Notes: generated by a model from the sequence alone, not told the origin. Shown: positions 1 to 7,300, counted from the stretch's first letter. The stretch: 8,191 bases of DNA from JAUIEH01 sp964483375 (GCA_964483375.1 CAZABJ010000081.1:1-8191), one strand, 5' to 3'. Program-made: numbers and translations.

Positions 1-296
1 TCGAGCCGGGCGAGCCGGTCTATGAGGGCATGATCATTGGCGAAAACGCCAAGCCCGAAGACCTCATCGTCAATCCGCTGAAGTCTAAGAAGCTCACCAA
101 TATTCGTGCGGCGGGCAAGGATGACGCTGTTCGCCTGACCACGCCCCGCCGGCTCACGCTCGAACAAGCCATCGCTTGGATCGACGATGACGAGCTGGTC
201 GAAGTCACCCCCAAAGCCGTCCGCGTCCGCAAACGCTTCCTGGACCCGCATGAGCGCAAACGCGCGGAAAAAGCCGCGGCGGTGGCTGAGGCGTAA
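1..296 (+). CDS. typA: GTP-binding translational regulator TypA/BipA, C-terminal end (5' truncated by window)
   Basis: Only the last 97 residues are visible, read in the frame whose first complete codon starts at base 3 and ending at TAA 294-296. TypA/BipA is a ribosome-associated GTPase of the EF-G/LepA family, about 600 residues long, used in ribosome assembly and stress adaptation in the cytoplasm. The visible part is the TypA-specific C-terminal domain. Diagnostic stretches are VYEGMIIGENAKPEDL, NPLKSKKLTNIRA, GKDDAVRLTTPRRLTLEQA and DDELVEVTPKAVRVRKRFLD, followed by the usual basic-acidic tail ending KAAAVAEA. The GTPase domain lies outside the window. The gene converges on the S9 peptidase gene, with a hairpin between them. 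The reading frame is intact and the family assignment is secure. Confidence 0.96.
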   Translation, partial: EPGEPVYEGMIIGENAKPEDLIVNPLKSKKLTNIRAAGKDDAVRLTTPRRLTLEQAIAWIDDDELVEVTPKAVRVRKRFLDPHERKRAEKAAAVAEA

Positions 297-352
297 TGTC
301 TTCTCGGATTGCGCGAGGCGTTGGGCTGAGCGCCTGGCCCGCACGTCGCTGA

Positions 353-387
353 CGCCGGCGCGTGAGAGGGCATCTCATGCGCCGGCG
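353..387. terminator. Hairpin terminator between converging typA and peptidase genes
   Basis: Two 15-base arms (353-367 and 373-387) pair with only one G-U wobble around a 5-base loop, GGGCA. The arms begin CGCCGGCGC. The hairpin sits 57 bases after the typA stop and 15 bases after the peptidase stop on the other strand, so it could end transcripts from both directions. No run of T follows on either strand, so termination would rest on the very stable stem, as is common in GC-rich genomes. Confidence 0.7.
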
Positions 388-401
388 CCGCGCGTTAGCG
401 G

Positions 402-2462
402 TTAGCCGCGCTCTTCAGGCGTGAAGCCTTCAAGCGCTGCGCCGAGCCCGTCGATGAAGTCCGCGCCCACGGGGACATTGAGGCTCGAACCCTCAAAGTC
501 GTCGCCGATAGGCTCAACGCGTCCGCCGAGGCACGCGCCAAGGAAGCCCTCCGCGACGGCGAAGAACGCCATCCTGTTTTCAGGCCGGGCGAAGCCGTGG
601 CCTTCATCGGGGAAGACCGCATAGGTCACCGGGATGTCGCGCTCTTCCATGGCCGCGACGATCTGATCGCTTTCCGCCTGGACCACACGCGGGTCATTGG
701 CGCCTTGCCCGATAAGCAGAGGTTCGGAAATCGCATCGACCCGCGAAATCGCAGAACGGGCGAGCATGTCGGCGCGTTCCGCAGGATCGGCCGGATCGCC
801 GACAAAACGATACCAAGTCGGCTCCAAGAAGGGGCGCCAATAGTCCGGGAAGCTCTCGATCAAAGTCGCGAGATTGGACGGCCCGACAATGTCCACGCCG
901 CACGCGAAGCGGTCCGGCGTGAAGGTCATGCCGATCAGCGTTGCGTAGCCGCCGTAAGAGCCGCCCATAATGCCGACCTGGTCCGGCGTGGTGACGCCTT
1001 CGGCGATCGCCCAGTCAACGCCATCGATAAGATCGTCATGCATCGCTCCGGCGAACTCGCGCACCGCCGCGTTGATGAAGTCCTTACCAAAGCCGGTGGA
1101 CCCGCGATAATTGACCTGGAGAGAGGCGTAGCCGCGATTGGCGAGCCATTGCGCGATGCTCTCATAGCCGTAGGTGTCCCGCGCCCAGGGGCCTCCATGG
1201 ACATAAAGCACCATCGGCACAGGCGTTTCGGGACGTCCGTCGCCATCCGCGTCCGAACCCGGCGGCAAGGTGAGATAGGAGACAAGGTTCAGCCCGTCCC
1301 GCGCCGTGATGACAACGGGGTGCATCTCGGCGAGCCGTGCGCCTTCAAGCTCTGGGCGGCTGGCGAAGAGACGCGAGAACTCTCCCGCCTCGCGGTCCCA
1401 GAGGTGATAGGTGGGCGCAGTCGCCGCCGTCGTTTCCAGAATGACCCAGTGCTGGTCGTCACGCGTGCGTGAGATAAGCGAGACGTCGCCGTCGAAATTC
1501 GCTTCCAGCGCGGCGAGCGCGTCCGCGCCCTCCTGATTGAGCGCCACGATCTCAGTACGCTCATAGGTAACGGTGTATGCTTGAAGCTCGTCAGTTTCCG
1601 GATCCGTCCACACGCCGCCGATGTCGGCGCGGGAATCTTCAGCGATCACGGAGCGTTCGCCACTTGCTAGATCAACCGCCACCAGGGCGGTGGTGTTGCG
1701 ATCGCGGCTGTCGCGCAGATAGAGGATCTCATTGCCTTCCGCAAAGCCCTCAATGCCTGTGGTCAGCGCATCTTCCTGCGGCACCGAGAAGTACGGCTCC
1801 CAAGCGCCATCGTTATAGCTGAAATAGTCAAACCCGCCTTGAGCGTTCTGTCTCCCGCCGAAGCGAAGGTTTAGGTCATTGTCAAAAACATAGCCGACGA
1901 TGCCGATATCGTTTTGATAGATGAGCTCCAGCTCACCCGTCTCTAGATTTAGCCGATGGGCGTCGTGGAATCGGGGGTCGCGATTGTTGAGCCCGATGAT
2001 CATGAATTCGGGATAATCGTCATCGGCCGCGAGAATCTGAACGCGCGTATTCTCAAACGGCGTGTAGTCGACTTCGTCGCCTGTCTCCGGATCGACGCCG
2101 TACAACAGGAAGTTCTCGTCCCCGCCGCGGTCTTGAATATAGACCAGCCGGTCGCCGCCCGGGGTCCAGCCGTAATTCCGAATGCCGCGGCCGCGGTCTT
2201 CGGTGACCGGACGCGCCGCCCCGATGTCCTCAGCGGGCGCGACCCAGACGTTCAGCACGCCTTCATCCGGCGCGACATAGCTGATGTAGCGGCCGTCAGG
2301 GCTGATTTGAACGGAAGCGTAAGTCGGGTTGCCGAACAGCGCCTCCCGCGACAAGAGCGGGGCTTCCCCCGCTCCAGAACCGTCGCCCTGAGGCAATCCC
2401 GCGCAGCCGGTAACGGCCACGCCCGTCAGGGCGAGCGCTGATACGCTCAGTTTGTAAGACAT
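402..2462 (-). CDS. S9 family serine peptidase (prolyl oligopeptidase / acylaminoacyl-peptidase type), predicted lipoprotein
   Basis: A 686-residue exported serine peptidase expected to cleave short peptides in the periplasm or at the outer membrane. Residues 1-20 form a lipoprotein signal with lipobox VTGC. Cys20 is the likely lipid-bearing residue and Ala follows it, which favours the outer membrane. Residues ~40-385 are a TolB/WD-like propeller, for example SVQISPDGRYISYV. Residues ~390-646 are the alpha/beta-hydrolase domain: the oxyanion-loop motif HGGPWARD (from 422), nucleophile Ser502 in GGSYGG, Asp590 in QGANDPRV and His622 in DEGHGF. A conserved-looking tail with LGGRVEPIGDDFEGSS follows. 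A DxDxDG loop (404-409) lies just before the oxyanion strand. The start at 2462 was chosen because a good ribosome binding site and the signal peptide fit it; the frame stays open upstream to 2585 without such support. Exact substrate specificity (dipeptidyl- versus acylaminoacyl-peptidase) cannot be read from the sequence. Confidence 0.93.
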   Translation of the reverse strand: MSYKLSVSALALTGVAVTGCAGLPQGDGSGAGEAPLLSREALFGNPTYASVQISPDGRYISYVAPDEGVLNVWVAPAEDIGAARPVTEDRGRGIRNYGWTPGGDRLVYIQDRGGDENFLLYGVDPETGDEVDYTPFENTRVQILAADDDYPEFMIIGLNNRDPRFHDAHRLNLETGELELIYQNDIGIVGYVFDNDLNLRFGGRQNAQGGFDYFSYNDGAWEPYFSVPQEDALTTGIEGFAEGNEILYLRDSRDRNTTALVAVDLASGERSVIAEDSRADIGGVWTDPETDELQAYTVTYERTEIVALNQEGADALAALEANFDGDVSLISRTRDDQHWVILETTAATAPTYHLWDREAGEFSRLFASRPELEGARLAEMHPVVITARDGLNLVSYLTLPPGSDADGDGRPETPVPMVLYVHGGPWARDTYGYESIAQWLANRGYASLQVNYRGSTGFGKDFINAAVREFAGAMHDDLIDGVDWAIAEGVTTPDQVGIMGGSYGGYATLIGMTFTPDRFACGVDIVGPSNLATLIESFPDYWRPFLEPTWYRFVGDPADPAERADMLARSAISRVDAISEPLLIGQGANDPRVVQAESDQIVAAMEERDIPVTYAVFPDEGHGFARPENRMAFFAVAEGFLGACLGGRVEPIGDDFEGSSLNVPVGADFIDGLGAALEGFTPEERG

Positions 2463-2467
2463 CCCGT

Positions 2468-2474
2468 CTCCTCC
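2468..2474 (-). promoter_or_regulatory. Ribosome binding site of the S9 peptidase gene
   Basis: GGAGGAG on the minus strand, 5 bases before ATG 2462-2460. It decides the start in favour of the lipoprotein signal peptide over a 41-codon in-frame extension reaching 2585. Confidence 0.8.
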
Positions 2475-2848
2475 AACAGTCGGTCGTTCGTGACCTATTG
2501 TCTCGAGCGTTGGGGTGCGACGTCCGTCTCTTGGTTCACGCTGGCGTCCGTCCCCTCCGCTTTGCGCAAGCCCTATAATGCGCAACTTGGCGGAGGCGGC
2601 AAGAATTTATTGAAAATCGATAAAGCCGGTTCGGGTTGAGGCCGCAACTCTACGCGTGGCCTCGCGGGAACGGCGATTAACCGGTCTCCCTAAAGCCATC
2701 GAGCACGCCGACGCAGCGGTCTTACGAAGGCATGTGCTCCGGGGCATGCGCCGAACCCGAGAACCTCTTCGTCAAACCGAAGACGAGAGCGGGCGCGCTT
2801 TCGCCGTATTCCTGGTTAGACTGCGCGAGGCGAGTGACGCCGACCATT

Positions 2849-2854
2849 GGGGAA
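2849..2854 (+). promoter_or_regulatory. Ribosome binding site of the five-repeat protein gene
   Basis: GGGGAA lies 6 bases before ATG 2861 and directly against the in-frame ATG at 2855. The spacing favours 2861, which also gives a standard signal peptide beginning MKTLVKVG. Confidence 0.6.
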
Positions 2855-2860
2855 ATGGCG

Positions 2861-3736
2861 ATGAAGACTCTGGTCAAAGTGGGGCTGACGGGCTTGGCGG
2901 GCGCTTTGCTCGCGGCGGGCGCGGCGTCGGCGCAGCGGACTTCCATTCTCGAGCGCTATTCGGACTGGGAGCAGTATGAGGAACGGCGCTCCGGCTTTAT
3001 CTCATCGGGCTATCGCACCGCTGACTTGGAACTGTGCCGAGAGCCTGACGGCTCGCGGTTTTGGCTGGTCGCGGTGTTCGTCGAAGACCGTCGGGTCACC
3101 AACACCTATGCTAACAATCGCTCGCAAAATTGGAGAGACTTCGGCCGCGAGGTGACGCGCCAATACAATGGCGGCATGCGGCTGGTCGATTTCGACGCCA
3201 GCCCCATTCCTGGCGGAGCGCTATACAACGCGGTTTATGAGCAAGGCTCTGGCGGACAATATCTGTTCCGGCGCAACAGCTGGGATGATTTCGTTGACGC
3301 GTGGCGCGGCTTTCGCGACGACGGCATGCGCCTGATCGACGTGGATGAGGCGATCATAAACGGCGATCGTCGGTATTTCGGCGTCGTCCGCCGCGGCGAC
3401 CATCGCGAGGCGCTGTATCGTTACACCTCTTGGGGCGCTTTCGTGGACCGGTGGGAAAGCATGACGGACGACGGCTGGCGACTGGTCGACCTCGCGGTTT
3501 CGCAACGCGAAGGCGGCTCGGCGGGGTTCACCGGCGTGTTTAATCGCGGCTCCCGCGGCCATGCGCTGTACGCCTACAACAATTGGGCCGACTTCATGCA
3601 GCGCTGGCTGACCATCGACAACAACGGCGCCACCGATATCGAGCTGCAGGACGTGGAATGCTGGAGCGATGGAACGCGTCTGCGCTACGCCGGGGTTTGG
3701 CGCACGCCCTCCCAGCCCAGGCGCACGAACCAATAA
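2861..3736 (+). CDS. Secreted protein made of five tandem ~50-residue repeats (BTRD1-like)
   Basis: A 291-residue protein with a clear signal peptide (residues 1-24, cleavage expected at ASA|Q). Almost all of the mature chain is five degenerate repeats, beginning at Trp36, Trp91, Trp141, Trp191 and Trp242. Each has the pattern W-x2-[FY] and a Gly exactly 14 residues after the first Trp. In repeats 2-4 this continues as G-[MW]-R-L-[VI]-D, then a small-residue turn and an aromatic/Gly-Val strand. This resembles Pfam's bacterial tandem repeat domain 1, whose function is poorly defined; the match is from memory of the pattern. No catalytic motif, membrane span or sorting signal is seen. The only two mature cysteines, Cys59 and Cys267, lie in the first and last repeats at nearly equivalent places, so a disulfide could close the array. 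The gene stands alone, divergent from the peptidase and convergent with the propeller gene. A secreted structural or ligand-binding role is inference. Confidence 0.85.
   Translation: MKTLVKVGLTGLAGALLAAGAASAQRTSILERYSDWEQYEERRSGFISSGYRTADLELCREPDGSRFWLVAVFVEDRRVTNTYANNRSQNWRDFGREVTRQYNGGMRLVDFDASPIPGGALYNAVYEQGSGGQYLFRRNSWDDFVDAWRGFRDDGMRLIDVDEAIINGDRRYFGVVRRGDHREALYRYTSWGAFVDRWESMTDDGWRLVDLAVSQREGGSAGFTGVFNRGSRGHALYAYNNWADFMQRWLTIDNNGATDIELQDVECWSDGTRLRYAGVWRTPSQPRRTNQ
2966..3733 (+). repeat. Five tandem protein-coding repeats of ~150 bases
   Basis: Repeat units begin with the TGG codons at 2966, 3131, 3281, 3431 and 3584. Periods are 165, 150, 150 and 153 bases. Units 2, 3 and 4 are most alike (G-M/W-R-L-V/I-D core); units 1 and 5 have diverged and each carries the single cysteine of its half. 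Similarity is visible in the protein, not as long identical DNA, so the duplication is old. Confidence 0.8.
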
Positions 3737-3795
3737 AGACCGCCGGTTCGACTGTCTGGTAAACGCCGTCCAACAAGGGTCCGCCTTTGACGGAG

Positions 3796-3827
3796 CCGCC
3801 GAGACGCTTTCGCGAGCGCCTCGGCGG
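3796..3827. terminator. Hairpin terminator between converging five-repeat and propeller genes
   Basis: CCGCCGAG (3796-3803) pairs perfectly with CTCGGCGG (3820-3827). After one A-C mismatch the inner bases CGCT/AGCG extend the stem. It lies 59 bases after the stop of the five-repeat gene and 10 bases after the stop of the propeller gene on the other strand, so it probably serves both. No T-run follows on either side. Confidence 0.65.
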
Positions 3828-3837
3828 GACCAGGCTC

Positions 3838-6800
3838 TTACTCCGGCAGGGCGGGGACGCCGCGGCCCGCGGTGTAAGGCGCGCCCAACGCCTCAAGTTC
3901 GTCTTCCAGCGTTTCAACGCCGGTCTCGACCTCGCGCAGCGTGGCGAGGGCTTGGGCGAACTCCTCTCTCGCGACAGCGAGCTCAGTGACGCTTGAGCCG
4001 GTGGGATCGGACTGGTGGTTCCAACCCCAGCCGAGAATTTGCCCCACTCGCGCGTTCACCGACCACGGCGCAGGCTCGTTGCGGCTGCTCACCGTCCGAT
4101 CGCCTGTCAGCGTGCGATCCGCCTCGTCCAGCTGCGCTTCGAACGCCTGCAGCAGAGCACGCTGCGAGGCGACCGGGGCGGCGACGGCGTCTATCGCGGC
4201 CTCCAAAAGCTCGATGCGGTTCCGCAACTCGCTCGAGGCTTGAACCGCGCCGAAGACCGCACGCGCCAAATCGGCGGTCTCTTGCTGAAAGGCGAGCGCG
4301 CCCTCGCGGTCGGTGGTGGTCTCAGGACTGCGCTCAAGCGGTCTCACCTCAAACGTTTGAGGCTCGCCTAAGGGCGTGACGACGCCGTTCACCCGCTTGG
4401 AAAGCTGGACGCTGTACACGCCCGGCAACACCAAGGGCCCCACCGGCGTTCCGCCGAACAGAGAGGATTCCCTTCCGCCCAGTTCGATCACATTAGGCGC
4501 GGGGTAGCGAAGGTCCCAGGCGACCCGGTGAAGCCCGGCGGTGATGGGGCCGGTGATCCGACGAACGACCTGCCCGGCGCTATCGGTGATCGTAAACACG
4601 ATCGCCGGGGCGTCCTCGGTGTCTTCCGCCCGCAGCTCCTCCCAGGAGGGGTAGGGCGTGTCTCCGCCTTCCGCTTCGATTTCGCGTTCCGCGGCGCGGC
4701 GCGTTTCCGCCAAGGTCTCCAGCCCGTCGCGCAGGACATAGGTGAACACTGCGCCGAAGGGCGGGTTCTCAGCGTACCAGAAGTTGTCGCCGTTAAACGC
4801 CTGAGCGCCGCCCCACGTGCCCCAAAGGTCGCCTTCGACGTAAAGCCAAGGGTCGCGAACGGGGAACAAGGTGGCCTCTTCGGCGTCGAGGTCAGCCGCG
4901 GGGGTCCGCAAGGGCGTGTAGTCGTCGAGGATATAGACGCCGCGCCCAAAGGTGCCGACCACCAAGTCGTTCTCGCGCCGCTGAATTTCGATGTCACGGA
5001 CATCGATGGTCGGGAAGTTGGCGCTCAGTTCCGTCCATTGGTCGCCGCCGTTCTGGGTGTAGAACAGGCCGAACTCGGTGCCCACGAACAGGAGGTCGGG
5101 GTCTACATGATCCTCCGCGATGGTGTGCACAGCGCCCCATTCGGGCAAATCGCCCGCAATCGGCGTCCAGGAACGGCCGCGATTGTTGGTGCGGAAGACG
5201 TAAGGCAGGTGATCGCCGCGCTTGTGGTTGTCGAACACGACATAGGCGACATCGGGGTCATGAACTGACGCGATTATGTCTTCCACCAGGGTCATTTCCG
5301 GCACCCCGCGCACCGTCTCCATGCGTCGCCAATTGGCGCCGTTGTCCTCGGTGACCGAGATCACGCCGTCATCCGTGCCCACATAGATGAGCCCCTCCAC
5401 GAGGGGGCTCTCGCTTAAGGCGATCGCCGCGCCGTAGATGGAGGTGGAGTCGTTCTTCGCCACCGCGTCGACGCTCCACACGCGACCCATCACCTCAAGA
5501 GCGTTCCGGTCGACCCCGCGCGAGAGATCAGGGCTGATGATCTCCCAATTGTCGCCGCGGTCGTTCGAGGCGAACAGATATTCCGCCGCATAGTAGATGC
5601 GGTTTGGATTATGGGGGCTGATAAGGAGCGGCGTGTTCCAGTTCCAGCGATAGGCCGGCTCGCCGGTCGGCGGTTGCGGGGTCAGGAACACCCGTTCTTG
5701 GGTGCGGCGGTCATAGCGGGCGAGCCCGCCATATTGGTACTGCGTGTAAATGATGTTGTGGTCGCGCGGATCGAATTGCGGCTTATACCCGTCCCCGCCC
5801 AGGATGATGTGCCAGTCCGAATTGGTGATGCCGTGGACGACCGCGGTGCGGGAGGGGCCGCACAGCGAGTTGTTATCCTGAGTGCCGCCGCAGACATTGT
5901 AGAACGGCTCAGCGTTGTCCGGTTGAATTCGATAGAATTGGACGATGGGCAGATTGTCGATGTGCCGCCAAAGCTCGCCGCGATCCCAGCTTTCATAGAT
6001 CCCGCCGTCGCCGCCGATGATCAAATGGTCGGTGTTCTCGGGATCGATCCAAAGCGCATGGTCATCCACATGGCGATGGTCGATGCCGATGCGCGAGAAG
6101 GTCACGCCGCCGTCTTCGGATCGGTTGGTGAAGGTGTCCAGCGAATACAGGACGTTCTCGTCAAGCGGGTCGACCACGATTTCGTTGTAGTATTGGGGGC
6201 TGGTCGTCATGTGGTCCGACCGTTTTTCCCAGTTTTGGCCGAAATCGACGGAGCGGTAGACGCCTTCTTCGTCATCCGCGCCTTCGATGATCGCATACAG
6301 CATGTTTGGACGCGACGGAGCCATGGCCAGGCCGATGCGCCCCATATCGTCGCTGGGAAGACCCGCTGAAATCTCGGTCCACGTCTCCCCGCCGTCGGTC
6401 GTCCGGTGAATGCCGGAGCCCGGACCGCCATTGATGAGCACCCACACATGGCGGCGGCGCTGATAGCTGGAGGCGACGATGACGTCGAAATCGTCGGGAT
6501 GGACGATGAACTCGTTGACGCCGGTGTGCTCGTCGATCTCGAGGATGAGCTCCCAGGTCTCTCCGCCGTCGGTGGTTTTATAGAGCCCGCGGTCTCCGCC
6601 TTCCGACCATAAAGGGCCTTGGGAGGCGACGAGCACCGTGTCGTGATCCTCGGGGTGAATCCAGATCTGGCTGATATGGCCGGAGTCTCTCAGACCCATA
6701 TGCGTCCAGGTCCGACCGCCGTCGGTTGACCGATACACCCCGTCGCCGAAGCCGACCGAGCGTTGGGAGTTGTTCTCGCCCGCGCCGACCCAGACGATGT

Positions 6801-7125
6801 TCTCGTTCGACGGCGCGATCTCCACCACGCCGATCGAGTATGACCCTTGTTCGTCGAAAATCGGCGTCCAGGTCGTTCCGTTGTTTCGGGTGCGCCACAA
6901 ACCGCCTGACGCCGTGGCCACCAGATAGTGGTTATAGCCGCCCGGGAAAAAGGCGAAATCCGAGATGCGGCCGGACGGGTAGGCCGGCCCGATAAGCCGC
7001 AGCGGCAGGGACGCCAGCGGGCTTGTCTCCGCCCCATCCTCGGTGTCCGCCGAGCCTGGCCATGCCGCTCCCAGGCAGACGGCGATCGCCGCCGTCGCCG
7101 CTGCGAAGAATTTCCAGACGCGCAT
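3838..7125 (-). CDS. Large exported Asp-box/BNR beta-propeller protein (VPS10/sortilin-like, 'glycosyl hydrolase'-type)
   Basis: A 1095-residue exported protein, length typical of the bacterial families annotated as WD40/YVTN/BNR-repeat or VPS10-domain proteins. Signal peptide: residues 1-26 (MRVWKFF, hydrophobic core, then AWPGSA). At least eleven Asp-box motifs (S/T-x-D/N-x-G-x-x-W/F) lie near residues 79, 133, 184, 242, 292, 336, 379, 520, 592, 646 and 690, indicating one or two large propellers over ~45-735. Best copies are STDGGRTW and TTDGGETW (twice). Only two mature cysteines exist, Cys412 and Cys422, flanking a GGTQDNNSLCGPSR loop and probably disulfide-bonded. Residues ~840-930 look like an FlgD/Ig-like beta domain (GLHRVAWDLRYP), and ~940-1080 are helical and perhaps coiled coil. 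I see no hydrolase active site, so enzymatic activity should not be assumed; a scaffold or protein-binding role is equally possible. The start was chosen for the signal peptide. The purine-rich stretch GGGGGAGG sits only 2 bases before the ATG, closer than usual. Confidence 0.88.
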   Translation of the reverse strand: MRVWKFFAAATAAIAVCLGAAWPGSADTEDGAETSPLASLPLRLIGPAYPSGRISDFAFFPGGYNHYLVATASGGLWRTRNNGTTWTPIFDEQGSYSIGVVEIAPSNENIVWVGAGENNSQRSVGFGDGVYRSTDGGRTWTHMGLRDSGHISQIWIHPEDHDTVLVASQGPLWSEGGDRGLYKTTDGGETWELILEIDEHTGVNEFIVHPDDFDVIVASSYQRRRHVWVLINGGPGSGIHRTTDGGETWTEISAGLPSDDMGRIGLAMAPSRPNMLYAIIEGADDEEGVYRSVDFGQNWEKRSDHMTTSPQYYNEIVVDPLDENVLYSLDTFTNRSEDGGVTFSRIGIDHRHVDDHALWIDPENTDHLIIGGDGGIYESWDRGELWRHIDNLPIVQFYRIQPDNAEPFYNVCGGTQDNNSLCGPSRTAVVHGITNSDWHIILGGDGYKPQFDPRDHNIIYTQYQYGGLARYDRRTQERVFLTPQPPTGEPAYRWNWNTPLLISPHNPNRIYYAAEYLFASNDRGDNWEIISPDLSRGVDRNALEVMGRVWSVDAVAKNDSTSIYGAAIALSESPLVEGLIYVGTDDGVISVTEDNGANWRRMETVRGVPEMTLVEDIIASVHDPDVAYVVFDNHKRGDHLPYVFRTNNRGRSWTPIAGDLPEWGAVHTIAEDHVDPDLLFVGTEFGLFYTQNGGDQWTELSANFPTIDVRDIEIQRRENDLVVGTFGRGVYILDDYTPLRTPAADLDAEEATLFPVRDPWLYVEGDLWGTWGGAQAFNGDNFWYAENPPFGAVFTYVLRDGLETLAETRRAAEREIEAEGGDTPYPSWEELRAEDTEDAPAIVFTITDSAGQVVRRITGPITAGLHRVAWDLRYPAPNVIELGGRESSLFGGTPVGPLVLPGVYSVQLSKRVNGVVTPLGEPQTFEVRPLERSPETTTDREGALAFQQETADLARAVFGAVQASSELRNRIELLEAAIDAVAAPVASQRALLQAFEAQLDEADRTLTGDRTVSSRNEPAPWSVNARVGQILGWGWNHQSDPTGSSVTELAVAREEFAQALATLREVETGVETLEDELEALGAPYTAGRGVPALPE

Positions 7126-7252
7126 GGCCTCCCCCGTGTGACTGCTGATCCGCAAGTCGATCGTTAACGCGTAGGGTTCGACGGCGAGGCGCGAAACGCA
7201 AGCCCAGAGTCGCTGCGCCAGGGATTTCACTCCGACCGCCTCCGGTTCGGGC

Positions 7253-7271
7253 CGGCGTGTCCAACACGCCG
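7253..7271. repeat. Inverted repeat CGGCGTGT-CCA-ACACGCCG
   Basis: Perfect 8-base inverted arms (7253-7260 and 7264-7271) around a 3-base centre. It overlaps the first copy of the direct repeats and lies 128 bases or more upstream of the propeller start. It could be an operator for a dimeric repressor or a short hairpin; there is no T-run to support termination. Confidence 0.5.
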
Positions 7272-7300
7272 TCCGACACGGTCCGACATGGTCCGACGCG
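7259..7300. repeat. Four direct repeats of GTCCRACAYG-like units at helical spacing
   Basis: Units are GTCCAACACG (7259-7268), GTCCGACACG (7271-7280), GTCCGACATG (7281-7290) and GTCCGACGCG (7291-7300). Start-to-start distances are 12, 10 and 10 bases, close to one DNA turn, so a protein bound to each unit would sit on nearly the same face. They lie in the divergent promoter region, which fits an iteron-like regulatory array. A simple replication-slippage repeat is the alternative. Confidence 0.6.

Larger units (their letters stand above)
2463..2860. other. Divergent intergenic region with AT-rich inverted repeat (2606-2624)
   Basis: This 398-base gap separates the divergent peptidase and five-repeat genes and must hold both promoters. 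I see no convincing gene in it: the open frames lack start signals and protein-like composition. One conspicuous AT-rich island, about 2601-2624, stands out from the GC-rich surroundings. In it, TTTATTGA (2606-2613) and TCGATAAA (2617-2624) form 8-base inverted arms with one T-G pair and an AAA centre. The size and position would suit an operator, but it does not match FNR or any other box I recognise. No promoter with both good -35 and -10 elements was found on either strand. Confidence 0.4.

Noticed and set aside
597..1472. 291-codon open frame on the plus strand opposite the S9 peptidase
   Set aside because: It is a high-GC antisense shadow: the opposite strand encodes a full peptidase with all catalytic residues, and this frame shows no recognisable family or good start signal.
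2574..2579. Perfect TATAAT on the plus strand as a promoter for the five-repeat gene
   Set aside because: No -35-like element lies 16-18 bases upstream, and the ATG is about 280 bases away; on the minus strand only a poor pair (TTGCCG, 19 bases, TATAGG) can be built.
2463..2585. 41-codon upstream extension of the peptidase frame
   Set aside because: The internal ATG at 2462 has a strong GGAGGAG site and begins a proper lipoprotein signal; the extension would bury it.
2732..2860. 43-codon upstream extension of the five-repeat protein
   Set aside because: It would precede a clear signal peptide, and I see no ribosome binding site at 2732; ATG 2861 has GGGGAA at 6 bases.
5611..6369. 252-codon open frame on the plus strand opposite the propeller gene (also a 246-codon one at 4528-5268)
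   Set aside because: Antisense shadows of the Asp-box protein, arising from codon-position GC bias; no domain or start signal is recognisable.
6362..6735. Near-identical DNA patches recurring inside the propeller gene (CCGCCGTCGGT contexts)
   Set aside because: They are simply the codons of repeated Asp-box motifs (TDGG-x-T-W) and not an independent DNA repeat.
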